This document shows, piece after piece, positions 7,715-15,396 of a DNA stretch of 54,629 bases. A program made the position numbers and the translations under genes. The stretch comes from a virus, in IMG/VR virus record IMGVR_UViG_3300040815_003619, positions 1 through 54,629 of that record, one strand, 5' to 3'. Position 1 is the first letter of the stretch. Each line of letters begins with the position of its first letter. The notes under the pieces were generated by a model. It did not search any database and was not told where the DNA came from. It was given only the letters and a program-made list of their open reading frames with translations.

Positions 7715-8704
7715 TTACACAACTTTTGGAAAATGACTTTCTAAATTAAAGCCATCCGCTTCAGCCTTGTCTAAGTGCAATAGTGGATTATAACCATCAG
7801 TTCGATCTAAGTTAAGACTGTCCCAAACTTCTTGGATGCCACTACGAAGACTATATTGAGGCTGCCAATTTGTTTGTTTACGAATCTTGTTTGATGAAAG
7901 CCTATGGTTACCAAGGTAATCAGTTTCGGGCTTCCACGTAAAAACCTCCTGCATGTCTAGACCACTAACTTCTTGCATGATATTAACAATATCGCGTGTT
8001 ACGCAAGGAGTTTCTGCTGCAACATTAAAGTCATCTTGCCAAAGATCTTGAGAAATAACAGACATTACACCATCACAAAAGTCTTCAACATAAAGATAGT
8101 CTTTAACTTTAAGTGGATCAAGAAACATCTTAATGCTATTTCGACCATTAAGAGCTGAATATAAACCTTTTGCAATAAGAGAGTTCATATCACCAATGCC
8201 ACCAAATGCAAATAGTGGTCTAACAATATTCCACTTTTCACACATACCACGAATAATATCTTCAGCAGCAACCTTTTGACAACCATAAAGTGTTGTTGGC
8301 TTTCTAGCAGAGTTTTCAACGATTTTATTTGTTTGATACCTAGCAGTATCATAAATAACTGTTGTTCCTGTATAACAAACTGCTACATCACATGCATTTG
8401 CTGCGCGAACGATATTATGTGTTCCTGCAACATTACTTAACGTAGAATCAGTAGAATTTAGTGCTACAACATCGGTTCCTACAACAGCAGCATTATGAAT
8501 GACAACATCAATGTCTAGATCATAAAAAGCCCTAATCCATGCTTGCTCGCTGTTATTATATACACAAGGCTCGTCGGTTCTTGGACGCCTACTAACAAAG
8601 TTTTTATAGTTATTTAGGGAAACAAACTCGTGACCAAACTTTTCAATTGATTTAGGTAGGTTTCTACCAATAAAGCCACTTTCACCAGTAATAGCAATCT
8701 TCAT
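7715..8704 (-). CDS. NAD-dependent epimerase/dehydratase (extended SDR)
   Basis: 329 residues. Nucleotide-sugar-modifying short-chain dehydrogenase of the extended type. Seen: N-terminal Rossmann motif ITGESGFIGRN, VIHNAAVVG near 90, and the catalytic YGCQK (YxxxK) near 149. The C-terminal half is the usual substrate-binding region. Phages use such enzymes in glycosylation of host surface, DNA or virion proteins; the substrate cannot be told from sequence. It has its own promoter at 8724-8752, whose -35 lies in the end of the upstream gene. No glycosyltransferase is visible nearby, so the sugar product is presumably used by genes outside the window or by the host. Confidence 0.88.
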   Translation of the reverse strand: MKIAITGESGFIGRNLPKSIEKFGHEFVSLNNYKNFVSRRPRTDEPCVYNNSEQAWIRAFYDLDIDVVIHNAAVVGTDVVALNSTDSTLSNVAGTHNIVRAANACDVAVCYTGTTVIYDTARYQTNKIVENSARKPTTLYGCQKVAAEDIIRGMCEKWNIVRPLFAFGGIGDMNSLIAKGLYSALNGRNSIKMFLDPLKVKDYLYVEDFCDGVMSVISQDLWQDDFNVAAETPCVTRDIVNIMQEVSGLDMQEVFTWKPETDYLGNHRLSSNKIRKQTNWQPQYSLRSGIQEVWDSLNLDRTDGYNPLLHLDKAEADGFNLESHFPKVV

Positions 8705-8723
8705 TTAATATCCTTTTTGATTT

Positions 8724-8752
8724 ATTATACAATACAAAAGTCTAATTTACAA
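8724..8752 (-). promoter_or_regulatory. sigma70-like promoter of epimerase gene
   Basis: Minus-strand -35 TTGTAA (8747-8752), 17-bp spacer, -10 TATAAT (8724-8729). The -35 is formed by the last codons and stop region of the upstream Fpg-like gene (ends Val-Val-Asn-stop). Confidence 0.8.
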
Positions 8753-9542
8753 CACCAAATACTTGTCTTCCAGGCGACCAATGTGTTGTTCTTTTATCTG
8801 GTGTTTCTTCTTTAATAACTTGATTTCCTAGAGGATCAATCTTTTTACTATAAACATTAAAAAAGTCAGTTGCTTCACCTTCTTCATTGTCAAAGTTTGT
8901 GTATGTTTTCAATGAAGCACCTTGACTTTTATATGACTCTCTTATCACATGTAGTATAGCTAGTTCTAACCTCATTAAGTCTTTATCTGAAAGATTACTT
9001 ATTGTTGCATGAGGGTTAATTTTAGATAACCACAAACTTTCAGCTTTAATATAGTTTCCAACACCACTTATGATATTTTGCTTCATTAAAACTTCACATA
9101 TATTTTTACTATCTCTCTTTCTCATAATTTGAACAAAGTTATGTGGAGGATTACTTAACATATCAGGTCCAATTGACTTAAGCTTTTTAACTAGCTCTTC
9201 TCTTGTTTTAACATGAAAAGTGCCAAAGTTTCTAATATCATTAAAGTAAACGTGGTCATCTTCGACAAAGTTTATTTGTAGTCTAGAATGTTTCTTATTT
9301 ACTCTTGACCAGCTTCCGGTCATACCTAAGGTATTAAATATGATATTCCTTTGAAGCTCAAACCAGATAAACTTTCCTTTACAATTAACTGATAAGACTT
9401 TTTGTCCATTTAAGTTATCTAAGTTATCAATTGGCTTCTTAAGATATCTTCCACTTAAGACATCTAAGTTTTTAATTGTTTTATTAGCGTAAAGCTTGTT
9501 AAGCTTATCAACATAAAGCTTTACTTCAGGTCCTTCTGGCAT
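8742..9542 (-). CDS. Fpg/Nei-family DNA glycosylase with zincless finger
   Basis: 266 residues from the ATG at 9542; a longer frame starts at 9599, but the family requires the N-terminal Pro-Glu (MPEGPEV), which provides the catalytic amine. This bifunctional glycosylase/AP-lyase family removes oxidised bases. Seen: MPEGPEV at the N-terminus, the catalytic-lysine strand (CKGKFIWFE) near 55, the H2TH segment NIISGVGNYIKAESLW near 160-175, and a C-terminal RTTHWSPGRQ. The C-terminal finger normally has four cysteines; here they are absent but the arginine-bearing tip remains, as in the 'zincless finger' of NEIL1 and plant FPG. It overlaps the upstream gene's tail slightly only if the long start is used. 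Confidence 0.92.
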   Translation of the reverse strand: MPEGPEVKLYVDKLNKLYANKTIKNLDVLSGRYLKKPIDNLDNLNGQKVLSVNCKGKFIWFELQRNIIFNTLGMTGSWSRVNKKHSRLQINFVEDDHVYFNDIRNFGTFHVKTREELVKKLKSIGPDMLSNPPHNFVQIMRKRDSKNICEVLMKQNIISGVGNYIKAESLWLSKINPHATISNLSDKDLMRLELAILHVIRESYKSQGASLKTYTNFDNEEGEATDFFNVYSKKIDPLGNQVIKEETPDKRTTHWSPGRQVFGVVN

Positions 9543-9544
9543 TT

Positions 9545-10024
9545 TTACTCGATTGCTAGACTGTAAGGTTCCTCGTAAAGGCATCCATCTGCAAGACACC
9601 GACCAATATATTCCTGTAGCTCTTCAAAGCTAGTACATACCTTAATTCCACTTCTTGCAAGCATTAGATTAAACTTAGCATTTGGCGGAAGACCTGCACA
9701 ATAATAAATGATAGGCTTACCAAGCGCATAAGCATAACCTGCTTCCCAAATAGTTCCAATATCCTTATCACGAGTATTTACAAAAACAAAATCAGCCGTT
9801 TCAATATGATGAAGATTACCTTCAAAGGTCTGATCTTGAACCTCTTTTGGTGCATTTGGCGGACAAACAAAGATCTGTCTTGGCGCTGCCATGTCAACAC
9901 CTTCTAGGCCACCAAAATATCCTTCTAGTTGATCCAGCTCTTCAGCTGCTGCAGGTGAAAACCATCCGCTTGCAAGATACATTTTCCATTTGTGATCTTT
10001 AGGCATTAGAATCATATCAGTCAT
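9545..10024 (-). CDS. nucleoside 2-deoxyribosyltransferase-like protein
   Basis: Family reaction: transfer or hydrolysis of the deoxyribose-base bond in (deoxy)nucleosides or nucleotides. Seen: MYLASGWFSPA at the start of the Rossmann-like fold, the aspartate-bearing ADFVFVNTRDKDIGT near 85-100, and WEAGYAYALGKPIIYY near 102-117, which is the family's catalytic-glutamate and nucleotide-binding block. The frame begins at 10033, but the ATG at 10024 sits 10 bases after AAGGAG while the first ATG sits only one, so 10024 is preferred (159 residues). It is coupled to the upstream ThyX-like gene, which suggests a joint role in pyrimidine nucleotide processing. Confidence 0.88.
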   Translation of the reverse strand: MTDMILMPKDHKWKMYLASGWFSPAAAEELDQLEGYFGGLEGVDMAAPRQIFVCPPNAPKEVQDQTFEGNLHHIETADFVFVNTRDKDIGTIWEAGYAYALGKPIIYYCAGLPPNAKFNLMLARSGIKVCTSFEELQEYIGRCLADGCLYEEPYSLAIE

Positions 10025-10025
10025 A

Positions 10026-11003
10026 TTAAGCATTCTCCTTATTTAGTGTTGTACGAATATCATTGATTGCTGCAACATCAGCATCCCATAGTCGAGTAAA
10101 AGTCTTTTGGAAAGGATCACCGTTTGTTCCGTTAAGTGCCTCACGGCGGCAAGGATAAATTGTATCCTGCTCATGATAGTCAAATGAATCATTCTTTGGC
10201 TCAGGCTGATAAAGGTTTGTACCTTTGCTTGTCCATGTATCTCCTTCCTTAACACGGAAAGTCTTAATGTAATGCATATCAGGTCGCTCAAAGTCAAGAA
10301 CAGTTGAAAACTCTGGAATACACTCACAAATAAGACGTGCCATTTGAGTCGCAAGAATGTTATCAACCTCAGGCTGAATTTGAACATCTTGACGTTGTCG
10401 AACAAGACCAATCAAATCCTTAATGTTAAACCTAGCATAATAGAAAGAAGTAAGGCATTTAGGAAGGATAATACGTGCATCCATCATTGAAATAACCTTA
10501 GAATCAACCATGTCAGCATAAAGCTGCTTTGTATCGTTAACAAGTTGCTGGTAACGGTCATAAAACTCAGGCGAGTTTTCAATAGCCTCTGGAACAACAG
10601 CAGGATCATCACGAAGATCACGATCACCCGTGCATTGTGCTGCAAATGAACCGGCACGATGTCGAATAAGATGTGTTACTGTTTGAAGAGAAATTCCACT
10701 AATTCTAAACGTAAAACCAAGGCACTCCATAGGCGTAGGCAAAGCTCTAAAGTTAAGAACATCAATAAGATTAAGTGACTTATCACGTGTAGAAACATTA
10801 TCAGGAGAAGATTGCCAAGGATCGTCCGCCCAGGTCGCTTTTGTATAACACCATGCAACATTATGTGCCTGCTCTCGTGATGGCGCATCAACTAGCTCCA
10901 CCTTAAGAGCTTCAAGATTGTTTTGAAATGTCGTATTACAAGATTGTCCAAACTTAAGATCCATAGGAAGAGTAATCGGGTCAATGTTATTATTAAGTGG
11001 CAT
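10026..11003 (-). CDS. divergent ThyX-like flavin-dependent enzyme
   Basis: 325 residues. It belongs to the flavin-dependent thymidylate synthase fold: HLIRHRAGSFAAQCTGDRD near 112-130 occupies the place of the ThyX signature RHRxxSxNxxSxR, and DARIILPKCLTSFYYARFN corresponds to the ThyX segment following an R-x-x-L-P helix. However the signature is altered (Ala-Ala-Gln for Asn-Glu, Gly-Asp-Arg-Asp for Ser-x-Arg-Tyr). The protein is about 90 residues longer than the canonical ThyX at 14097-14804. It may act on another pyrimidine nucleotide, for instance as a methylase or hydroxymethylase, but this is inference. It leads an operon with the deoxyribosyltransferase. Confidence 0.82.
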   Translation of the reverse strand: MPLNNNIDPITLPMDLKFGQSCNTTFQNNLEALKVELVDAPSREQAHNVAWCYTKATWADDPWQSSPDNVSTRDKSLNLIDVLNFRALPTPMECLGFTFRISGISLQTVTHLIRHRAGSFAAQCTGDRDLRDDPAVVPEAIENSPEFYDRYQQLVNDTKQLYADMVDSKVISMMDARIILPKCLTSFYYARFNIKDLIGLVRQRQDVQIQPEVDNILATQMARLICECIPEFSTVLDFERPDMHYIKTFRVKEGDTWTSKGTNLYQPEPKNDSFDYHEQDTIYPCRREALNGTNGDPFQKTFTRLWDADVAAINDIRTTLNKENA

Positions 11004-11031
11004 TTAATTTCCTTTTGTTATTTGTGTCAAT

Positions 11032-11060
11032 ATAATAAATAATTTTTGTCTAATTTACAA
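11032..11060 (-). promoter_or_regulatory. sigma70-like promoter of ThyX-like operon
   Basis: Minus-strand -35 TTGTAA (11055-11060), 17-bp spacer, -10 TATTAT (11032-11037). The bases after the -35 (ATTAGAC) match those at the 8724-8752 promoter, so the conserved element is longer than a hexamer. Confidence 0.75.
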
Positions 11061-11061
11061 C

Positions 11062-12006
11062 TTATTTTAATTTTAACGATAAATCCAAAACTTTGTAATG
11101 CATATTCTCTAAAGATGTTTCGTAAATATATTCGTCTTTCTTTGGATGATCTAAAATGCTTTTGTTATATTCATAGATTGGCATTACAACTGGAACATTA
11201 TGATTTGCATATTCACTTACATGTTTAGGTGAATCATCAATTGCAAACTTAAATCTTCCATCCAAATAAAAGTCTTGTTTTGCCAACCAAATATATTTTT
11301 CAGAAGAAAAGTTTAGCTTGTCAAATACAATATTACTATCAAGCAGACTCTGAAGTGTTTGATATTTGCATCTTAGATTTGCTTCTGGTCTGCTTGTTAG
11401 TAACTGGATTTCATAGCCTGACTTTTGTAAAGCTTCTGTCATAAGAGAAGCATTTTGAAAAGCTGGAATTGTTAGTAGACCATCTTCTTCCATAAACTCT
11501 TCAAAAACACTTTCAGGACTTAATCCAATGTCTTTAACAGCAATAGATGAATAATACTGATTTGAGTTATCATCAATCTCTATTGAGTATGTGTCTCTAA
11601 TCCACTGATTAAATGTAGATCTAAAAGAGACAAGAACATCATCAATATCCACAACAACAACAGGCTTATTGGTAGTTCTATATGCAACATCTTTATGAAG
11701 ATAGTTGTCTTTATGTTGAAATGCTTTTAAGAAAGTATCTTCATTAATATCATATAAGTTTAGTATTGCTAGCAAATATCTAAATGCGTCAACAGACTTA
11801 TATAAGACTTTACCTTTATCAACTGTAAACTCGTCTTTATCATAGAACTTATAGTTTGTTGACGATACAATCTGAGTAGTCTCACTATGTAAAGAAAGTG
11901 ACAAAGTCTTAAGCATCTCTTCTTTTTGTTTAGAAGACATATTGTTTTTATCGTAAAATAAGTTTGAAAACTTTTCTTGTAGTTCTAAATATTTTTTTAA
12001 GTCCAT
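11062..12006 (-). CDS. fusion: degenerate MazG/dUTPase-like domain + HAD 5'(3')-deoxyribonucleotidase
   Basis: 314 residues. The C-terminal ~200 residues form a HAD phosphatase of the 5'-nucleotidase type: VVVDIDDVLVSF near 117-128 (DxDxV), LLTSRPEA near 199 and FAIDDSP near 258. Such enzymes dephosphorylate deoxynucleotides. The N-terminal ~95 residues look like the all-alpha MazG/dimeric dUTPase fold (LHSETTQIVSSTN, then VLYKSVDAFRYLLAIL), but the paired acidic metal ligands seen in the intact homolog at 13075-13452 are partly replaced. That domain may be structural or regulatory. It has its own promoter and probably serves nucleotide pool control. Confidence 0.82.
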   Translation of the reverse strand: MDLKKYLELQEKFSNLFYDKNNMSSKQKEEMLKTLSLSLHSETTQIVSSTNYKFYDKDEFTVDKGKVLYKSVDAFRYLLAILNLYDINEDTFLKAFQHKDNYLHKDVAYRTTNKPVVVVDIDDVLVSFRSTFNQWIRDTYSIEIDDNSNQYYSSIAVKDIGLSPESVFEEFMEEDGLLTIPAFQNASLMTEALQKSGYEIQLLTSRPEANLRCKYQTLQSLLDSNIVFDKLNFSSEKYIWLAKQDFYLDGRFKFAIDDSPKHVSEYANHNVPVVMPIYEYNKSILDHPKKDEYIYETSLENMHYKVLDLSLKLK

Positions 12007-12022
12007 GTTTACCTCTGGACTT

Positions 12023-12052
12023 ATTATATCTTATTTGTATCTATTTTTACAT
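12023..12052 (-). promoter_or_regulatory. sigma70-like promoter of HAD fusion gene
   Basis: Minus-strand -35 ATGTAA (12047-12052), 18-bp spacer, -10 TATAAT (12023-12028). Slightly looser spacing than its siblings. Confidence 0.65.
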
Positions 12053-12415
12053 TATTTCTTTAACAGCTGCAGTAAAATCATCTAGCTGCTTATCAGTCAT
12101 ACTACTAGCAAAAGTATTTATGATAATGTCTACCTGTGATTGATTCATTGTAAAGCCAGTTTGTGCAACTAGAACAAATAGCGCTAATAAAGTTGTAGAA
12201 TACTTAAGCTGAAGTTTATTTGTAATTGAATCATCAACATCATCTCTAAATCTCATTGAGTCACGAAGTTCTTCTAGAAGTGCATATGCAGAGTTTAATG
12301 ACCCTACTTTATCAGCAATCATATTTATTGCTGCTTCTAACTTAACTTTTTGAGGTGATGGTTTCATCTCTTCTTCAATAGCTTCTAGGAGTGGCTTTAA
12401 TGTATACTTACTCAT
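12047..12415 (-). CDS. hypothetical helical protein
   Basis: 122 residues, unrecognised. Largely alpha-helical, with a hydrophobic central helix (STTLLALFVLVAQTGF) that is too short and isolated to call a membrane anchor with confidence. It is separated from the upstream 218-residue gene by one base, so both are probably translated from one message that begins at the thyX promoter. Confidence 0.65.
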   Translation of the reverse strand: MSKYTLKPLLEAIEEEMKPSPQKVKLEAAINMIADKVGSLNSAYALLEELRDSMRFRDDVDDSITNKLQLKYSTTLLALFVLVAQTGFTMNQSQVDIIINTFASSMTDKQLDDFTAAVKEIM

Positions 12416-12416
12416 T

Positions 12417-13073
12417 TTAATCCTTACTTAAAATAATATCTTTAACTATTTGTTTATCTTCATTACTAAGCACAAACTTAATGTCTCTTGAAGCTAATAA
12501 ATCTTTTATTGTTAACGTTCTATATTTATTGTAATAGTAATAATAAGATAAAGTTCTTGCAATATTACTATTTATATCACTTTCTTCAGAATATGAAGTA
12601 AATTCTAATGCTTCTTTTGCATTAACAATTTCTTTTGCAATACTAGCAATAAAAGAAGCCTTAAATCTTTCATATGTTTGTATATTAGTGTTATAAATAC
12701 AGTTTGCAATAATAATACCATCATCAATCTCATCTGTCGTAGAGTAAGGAACTTCATCCTCATTTACTACAAAATAAAAGGTATTGTTAACTTCTGTATA
12801 CTTTACCTTGTTTCGTAACAAAACATTTGCTTCAACTGAAAGATCTGTTTTTTCAAATATAGAAGCATTTGCATTTTTACTTAAAAAAGGAACCTCTTTA
12901 TCAAAAACAACTTGTTTATCTTGATGAAACATTATTAAGACTTCACGATAGTTTAGAAAAAGTGTCATCTCAAACTCTGTTAGCAAACCTAGATAATTTA
13001 GAATATGAGATTCTACTTTTTTCTCGTATGTCTCAATAAAATCATCTACATCACTATCGAATTTGTAATTCAC
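12417..13073 (-). CDS. hypothetical protein
   Basis: 218 residues, unrecognised. Acidic, with a run of five tyrosines near residue 182 and otherwise mixed alpha/beta character. No catalytic motif is evident. It lies in the thyX-to-hypothetical operon with one-base gaps on both sides, so it is probably expressed with the nucleotide-metabolism genes. Confidence 0.65.
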   Translation of the reverse strand: MNYKFDSDVDDFIETYEKKVESHILNYLGLLTEFEMTLFLNYREVLIMFHQDKQVVFDKEVPFLSKNANASIFEKTDLSVEANVLLRNKVKYTEVNNTFYFVVNEDEVPYSTTDEIDDGIIIANCIYNTNIQTYERFKASFIASIAKEIVNAKEALEFTSYSEESDINSNIARTLSYYYYYNKYRTLTIKDLLASRDIKFVLSNEDKQIVKDIILSKD

Positions 13074-13074
13074 T

Positions 13075-13452
13075 TTAATATCCGTCAGTCAGCCTTTTCT
13101 TAATTATTTCGTGTTTTCTCTCAAAGGCACTAAAAAATTTCTTGCTATCAACACCACAAAGAATTAAAAGATTAAAAAAGTAGTTAAAAGCATCTACGAT
13201 TTCTTCTAAAAATTCCTCTTGATCAATGTCAGGAAGATCAGATGTTCGATGAGGTTTCCAGTTTTTAAGATGACCTAAAGCCTCAAACATTTCTTCAACA
13301 CCATTAAGCGCAATTTGTCGAATAAACTTTTGTGACTCTTTTGTTGTAATATCAACAGGCCACTGATTTGGAAATGACTCTGGAAACCTTTTAATTAAAA
13401 GCTGTAAAAACTCTTCTCTATGTGTAAAAATAGTTTCTAGCTTATCTTTCAA
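13075..13452 (-). CDS. dimeric dUTPase/MazG-like nucleotide pyrophosphohydrolase
   Basis: 125 residues. All-alpha NTP pyrophosphatases cleave dUTP/dUDP or related nucleotides using magnesium held by paired acidic motifs. Seen: GVEEMFEALGHLKNWKPHR near 50-68 (ExxE type) and EEFLEEIVDAFNYFFNL near 79-95 (ExxD type), followed by a Lys-rich helix KHEIIKKRL. This matches the compact phage/Leishmania-type dUTPase group. A separate trimeric dUTPase is encoded at 21506-22006, so the phage has two unrelated enzymes able to remove dUTP, or this one has another substrate. Confidence 0.8.
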   Translation of the reverse strand: MKDKLETIFTHREEFLQLLIKRFPESFPNQWPVDITTKESQKFIRQIALNGVEEMFEALGHLKNWKPHRTSDLPDIDQEEFLEEIVDAFNYFFNLLILCGVDSKKFFSAFERKHEIIKKRLTDGY

Positions 13453-13469
13453 TTTAATACCCTTTATTG

Positions 13470-13673
13470 TTAAGTGTCGTCTTTGGCACCTTCTGCAATA
13501 ATTCTATCTAAATTTTGATTAAATACATGCATATAATCTTGGTCAATTTCCAAGACACCTTCAGCCTCAACTAACTCTAACATTCTAAAGTTATCTGTAA
13601 TATCTGTTCCTGTCATAATAGCCATTTGTAGCAGTTTAACCACGTGTGCAATTGTATCGTCACTTAACTTCAT
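13470..13673 (-). CDS. hypothetical small conserved-looking protein
   Basis: 67 residues beginning MKLSDDTIAHVVKLLQMAI. The predicted structure is two helices with an acidic tail. Its N-terminal phrase resembles small uncharacterised proteins of other large phages from memory, but no function is known to me. It sits between the dUTPase-like gene and the 126-residue gene in the same operon. Confidence 0.65.
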   Translation of the reverse strand: MKLSDDTIAHVVKLLQMAIMTGTDITDNFRMLELVEAEGVLEIDQDYMHVFNQNLDRIIAEGAKDDT

Positions 13674-13681
13674 ATTATCTC

Positions 13682-14062
13682 CTATACTATAATTGGGTTT
13701 TTCTTTGTTTTAATTGCAATAGATTCAGTGTCATGATCAATTAGTTTTGCCATGTCTAAGTTTTCAATTCTTATTAGACCTTTCAACACCTTCATGCATG
13801 CATCTAAATCTTTTGGATTTGGATCGTTAGGATCAACATATTTCGGGTTATATGAAATGTTTAATTCTATTATTCTTTTTCCACTTGATGTTCTTTTATC
13901 TGAAAGGGGTCTTGTCTGCCTGACAGTTGCAACACCTCCTAATGATCTTGCATCTGTTAAAATATCTAAAATGTTAGGATCATCTTTTCCTTCAATCTGA
14001 ACTCTGCAGTGAACTAACATTTTAACTAAATCTTCGTGTCTCTCTTGTAATAAACCTGTCAT
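13682..14062 (-). CDS. hypothetical protein
   Basis: 126 residues, unrecognised. Mixed alpha/beta with a ferredoxin-like order of elements: an N-terminal helix, GGVATVRQTRPLS strand, IIELNISYNP strand, and a second helix ending in IIV. Eight bases separate it from the next gene. Function cannot be inferred. Confidence 0.65.
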   Translation of the reverse strand: MTGLLQERHEDLVKMLVHCRVQIEGKDDPNILDILTDARSLGGVATVRQTRPLSDKRTSSGKRIIELNISYNPKYVDPNDPNPKDLDACMKVLKGLIRIENLDMAKLIDHDTESIAIKTKKNPIIV

Positions 14063-14096
14063 ATATTTACCTCATTTACATAAACTAAATATATAT

Positions 14097-14804
14097 TTAA
14101 TGATTATTAATTTCTCGATAAACATTAGTTGCAAAAGGCCAGATATTTACAATAATCTCTAGCATTCCTTTTGCTAGCTGCTGGATTTCCCATTGTGCGC
14201 CTTCATGAATTCTTAGATCAATAAACTTAAGAATATTATTAAGATTTGCTGTTGCGTAATACTTTGTATAAAGGTTCTGTGGAAGAATCATACGTGCTTG
14301 TTCTCTTGCAACGCCACCCTTGATAAGCTTTTCATAAAGTTCTAAAGAATCACTGCAGTGTTCTCGCACAACATCAGATGCGCTACCTTCGCCGCCAAAG
14401 CCTGTAAAAATGTTAGGATTTACTAGATCATCTGTAGATGCTTGTCGATTTGAAGATGACTGCATTCTAAAAGAAGCAGGAAAATAAAACTTCATATCAT
14501 AGTCTGTATATCGTCTACTAATTTCGTTGTAACTCCATGTTCGATGTCGATGATGTTGCGACCGAATAAATAGAGGAACTTCGATAAGAAATGTAGCAAA
14601 GTTATGTTCTAGAGTTGAAGTATGTTTATGTTTAATAAGATACTTGATAAGTTTACGATCACGATTATCTAATTCTTGTTTCTCAACACCAAACGAGACT
14701 CTAGCTGAGTTGACAATTGTAAGCTCGTCACCCATGCTTTGAACAAGACTAATGTGACCAATATCATCATTATATAATTTAACAGTTAAATTGTTTGAAC
14801 TCAT
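14097..14804 (-). CDS. thyX: FAD-dependent thymidylate synthase ThyX
   Basis: 235 residues. Makes dTMP from dUMP with methylenetetrahydrofolate and NAD(P)H via FAD. Seen: the full ThyX signature HRHRTWSYNEISRRYT near 84-99 (RHRxxSxNExSxRY), the LEHNFATFLIEVPLFIRSQ region before it, and REQARMILPQNLYTKYY near 165-181. Length is typical for ThyX. It is the first gene of a minus-strand operon with a sigma70-like promoter at 14829-14857 and is divergently oriented to the plus-strand cassette starting at 14879. The genome also carries a divergent ThyX relative at 10026-11003. Confidence 0.97.
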   Translation of the reverse strand: MSSNNLTVKLYNDDIGHISLVQSMGDELTIVNSARVSFGVEKQELDNRDRKLIKYLIKHKHTSTLEHNFATFLIEVPLFIRSQHHRHRTWSYNEISRRYTDYDMKFYFPASFRMQSSSNRQASTDDLVNPNIFTGFGGEGSASDVVREHCSDSLELYEKLIKGGVAREQARMILPQNLYTKYYATANLNNILKFIDLRIHEGAQWEIQQLAKGMLEIIVNIWPFATNVYREINNH

Positions 14805-14828
14805 TTATTTCCTCTTAATTTAATAGTT

Positions 14829-14857
14829 ATTATAGAATATAATTTGCATATTTACAT
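14829..14857 (-). promoter_or_regulatory. sigma70-like promoter of thyX operon
   Basis: Minus-strand -35 ATGTAA (14852-14857), 17-bp spacer, -10 TATAAT (14829-14834). It lies in the 74-bp divergent intergenic region before the plus-strand cassette; a plus-strand TATAAT also occurs at 14838-14843 but with a poor -35. Confidence 0.7.
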
Positions 14858-14878
14858 TAAAAAATAAATAGAGGCATT

Positions 14879-15388
14879 ATGACATATCATATAAACCTTC
14901 AACACAGACGTGGAGTTAAAGTTTTAAGAACTGATAACACTTCGAATGCTATTAGACAAATTGTTACAAATTCTTTAATTACAGTCAATGGATCAACTAT
15001 GGCTTACACTCCTCTAGAAGGATCGAGTTATGTAATATATGAGTTCGTATCTCAATTACAATATGACCAAACTTTTAATAATGCGTTATTTAGACTTAGA
15101 ATGGGAGATACTTCTTCTTCTTTATCAGCTATAGCTTCAGATGATACAGGTTATAAAATGAAATTTGGTACTGGAACTTCTTATTCTGATATTATTGGTC
15201 CTCTTGCTACTAACAACGTTTGGTATAATCAGCAGGTAAATTTAAGATTTGCAATATCAACATCTGGATGGACTTCTGAAAAATTTGTTGGTCTAAAAAT
15301 TCAATGCTCGCCTTACGAGTCAGGTTATCATAGGTCTAGAATTAATGCATATAGTTTTGATCCATTTGTAATTATGTACTGCATATAG
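14879..15388 (+). CDS. small virion-surface-like beta protein (paralog 1)
   Basis: 169 residues. First of three related proteins. Shared plan: a short polar N-terminus, a strand with GSTMAYTPLEGSSYVIYEF near 37-55, several beta-rich stretches, and a hydrophobic end FDPFVIMYCI. This resembles the C-terminal receptor-binding or trimerising beta domains of marine phage tail fibres and decoration proteins, though here the domain stands alone. AGAGG precedes the start. Just upstream is AAAATAAATAG, loosely like a T4-type late promoter. No catalytic motif is seen. Confidence 0.75.
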   Translation: MTYHINLQHRRGVKVLRTDNTSNAIRQIVTNSLITVNGSTMAYTPLEGSSYVIYEFVSQLQYDQTFNNALFRLRMGDTSSSLSAIASDDTGYKMKFGTGTSYSDIIGPLATNNVWYNQQVNLRFAISTSGWTSEKFVGLKIQCSPYESGYHRSRINAYSFDPFVIMYCI

Positions 15389-15396
15389 GAGATATA

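Noticed and set aside
10043-10411. Minus-strand 122-codon frame
   Set aside because: Out-of-frame within the ThyX-like gene, whose motifs are in the other frame.
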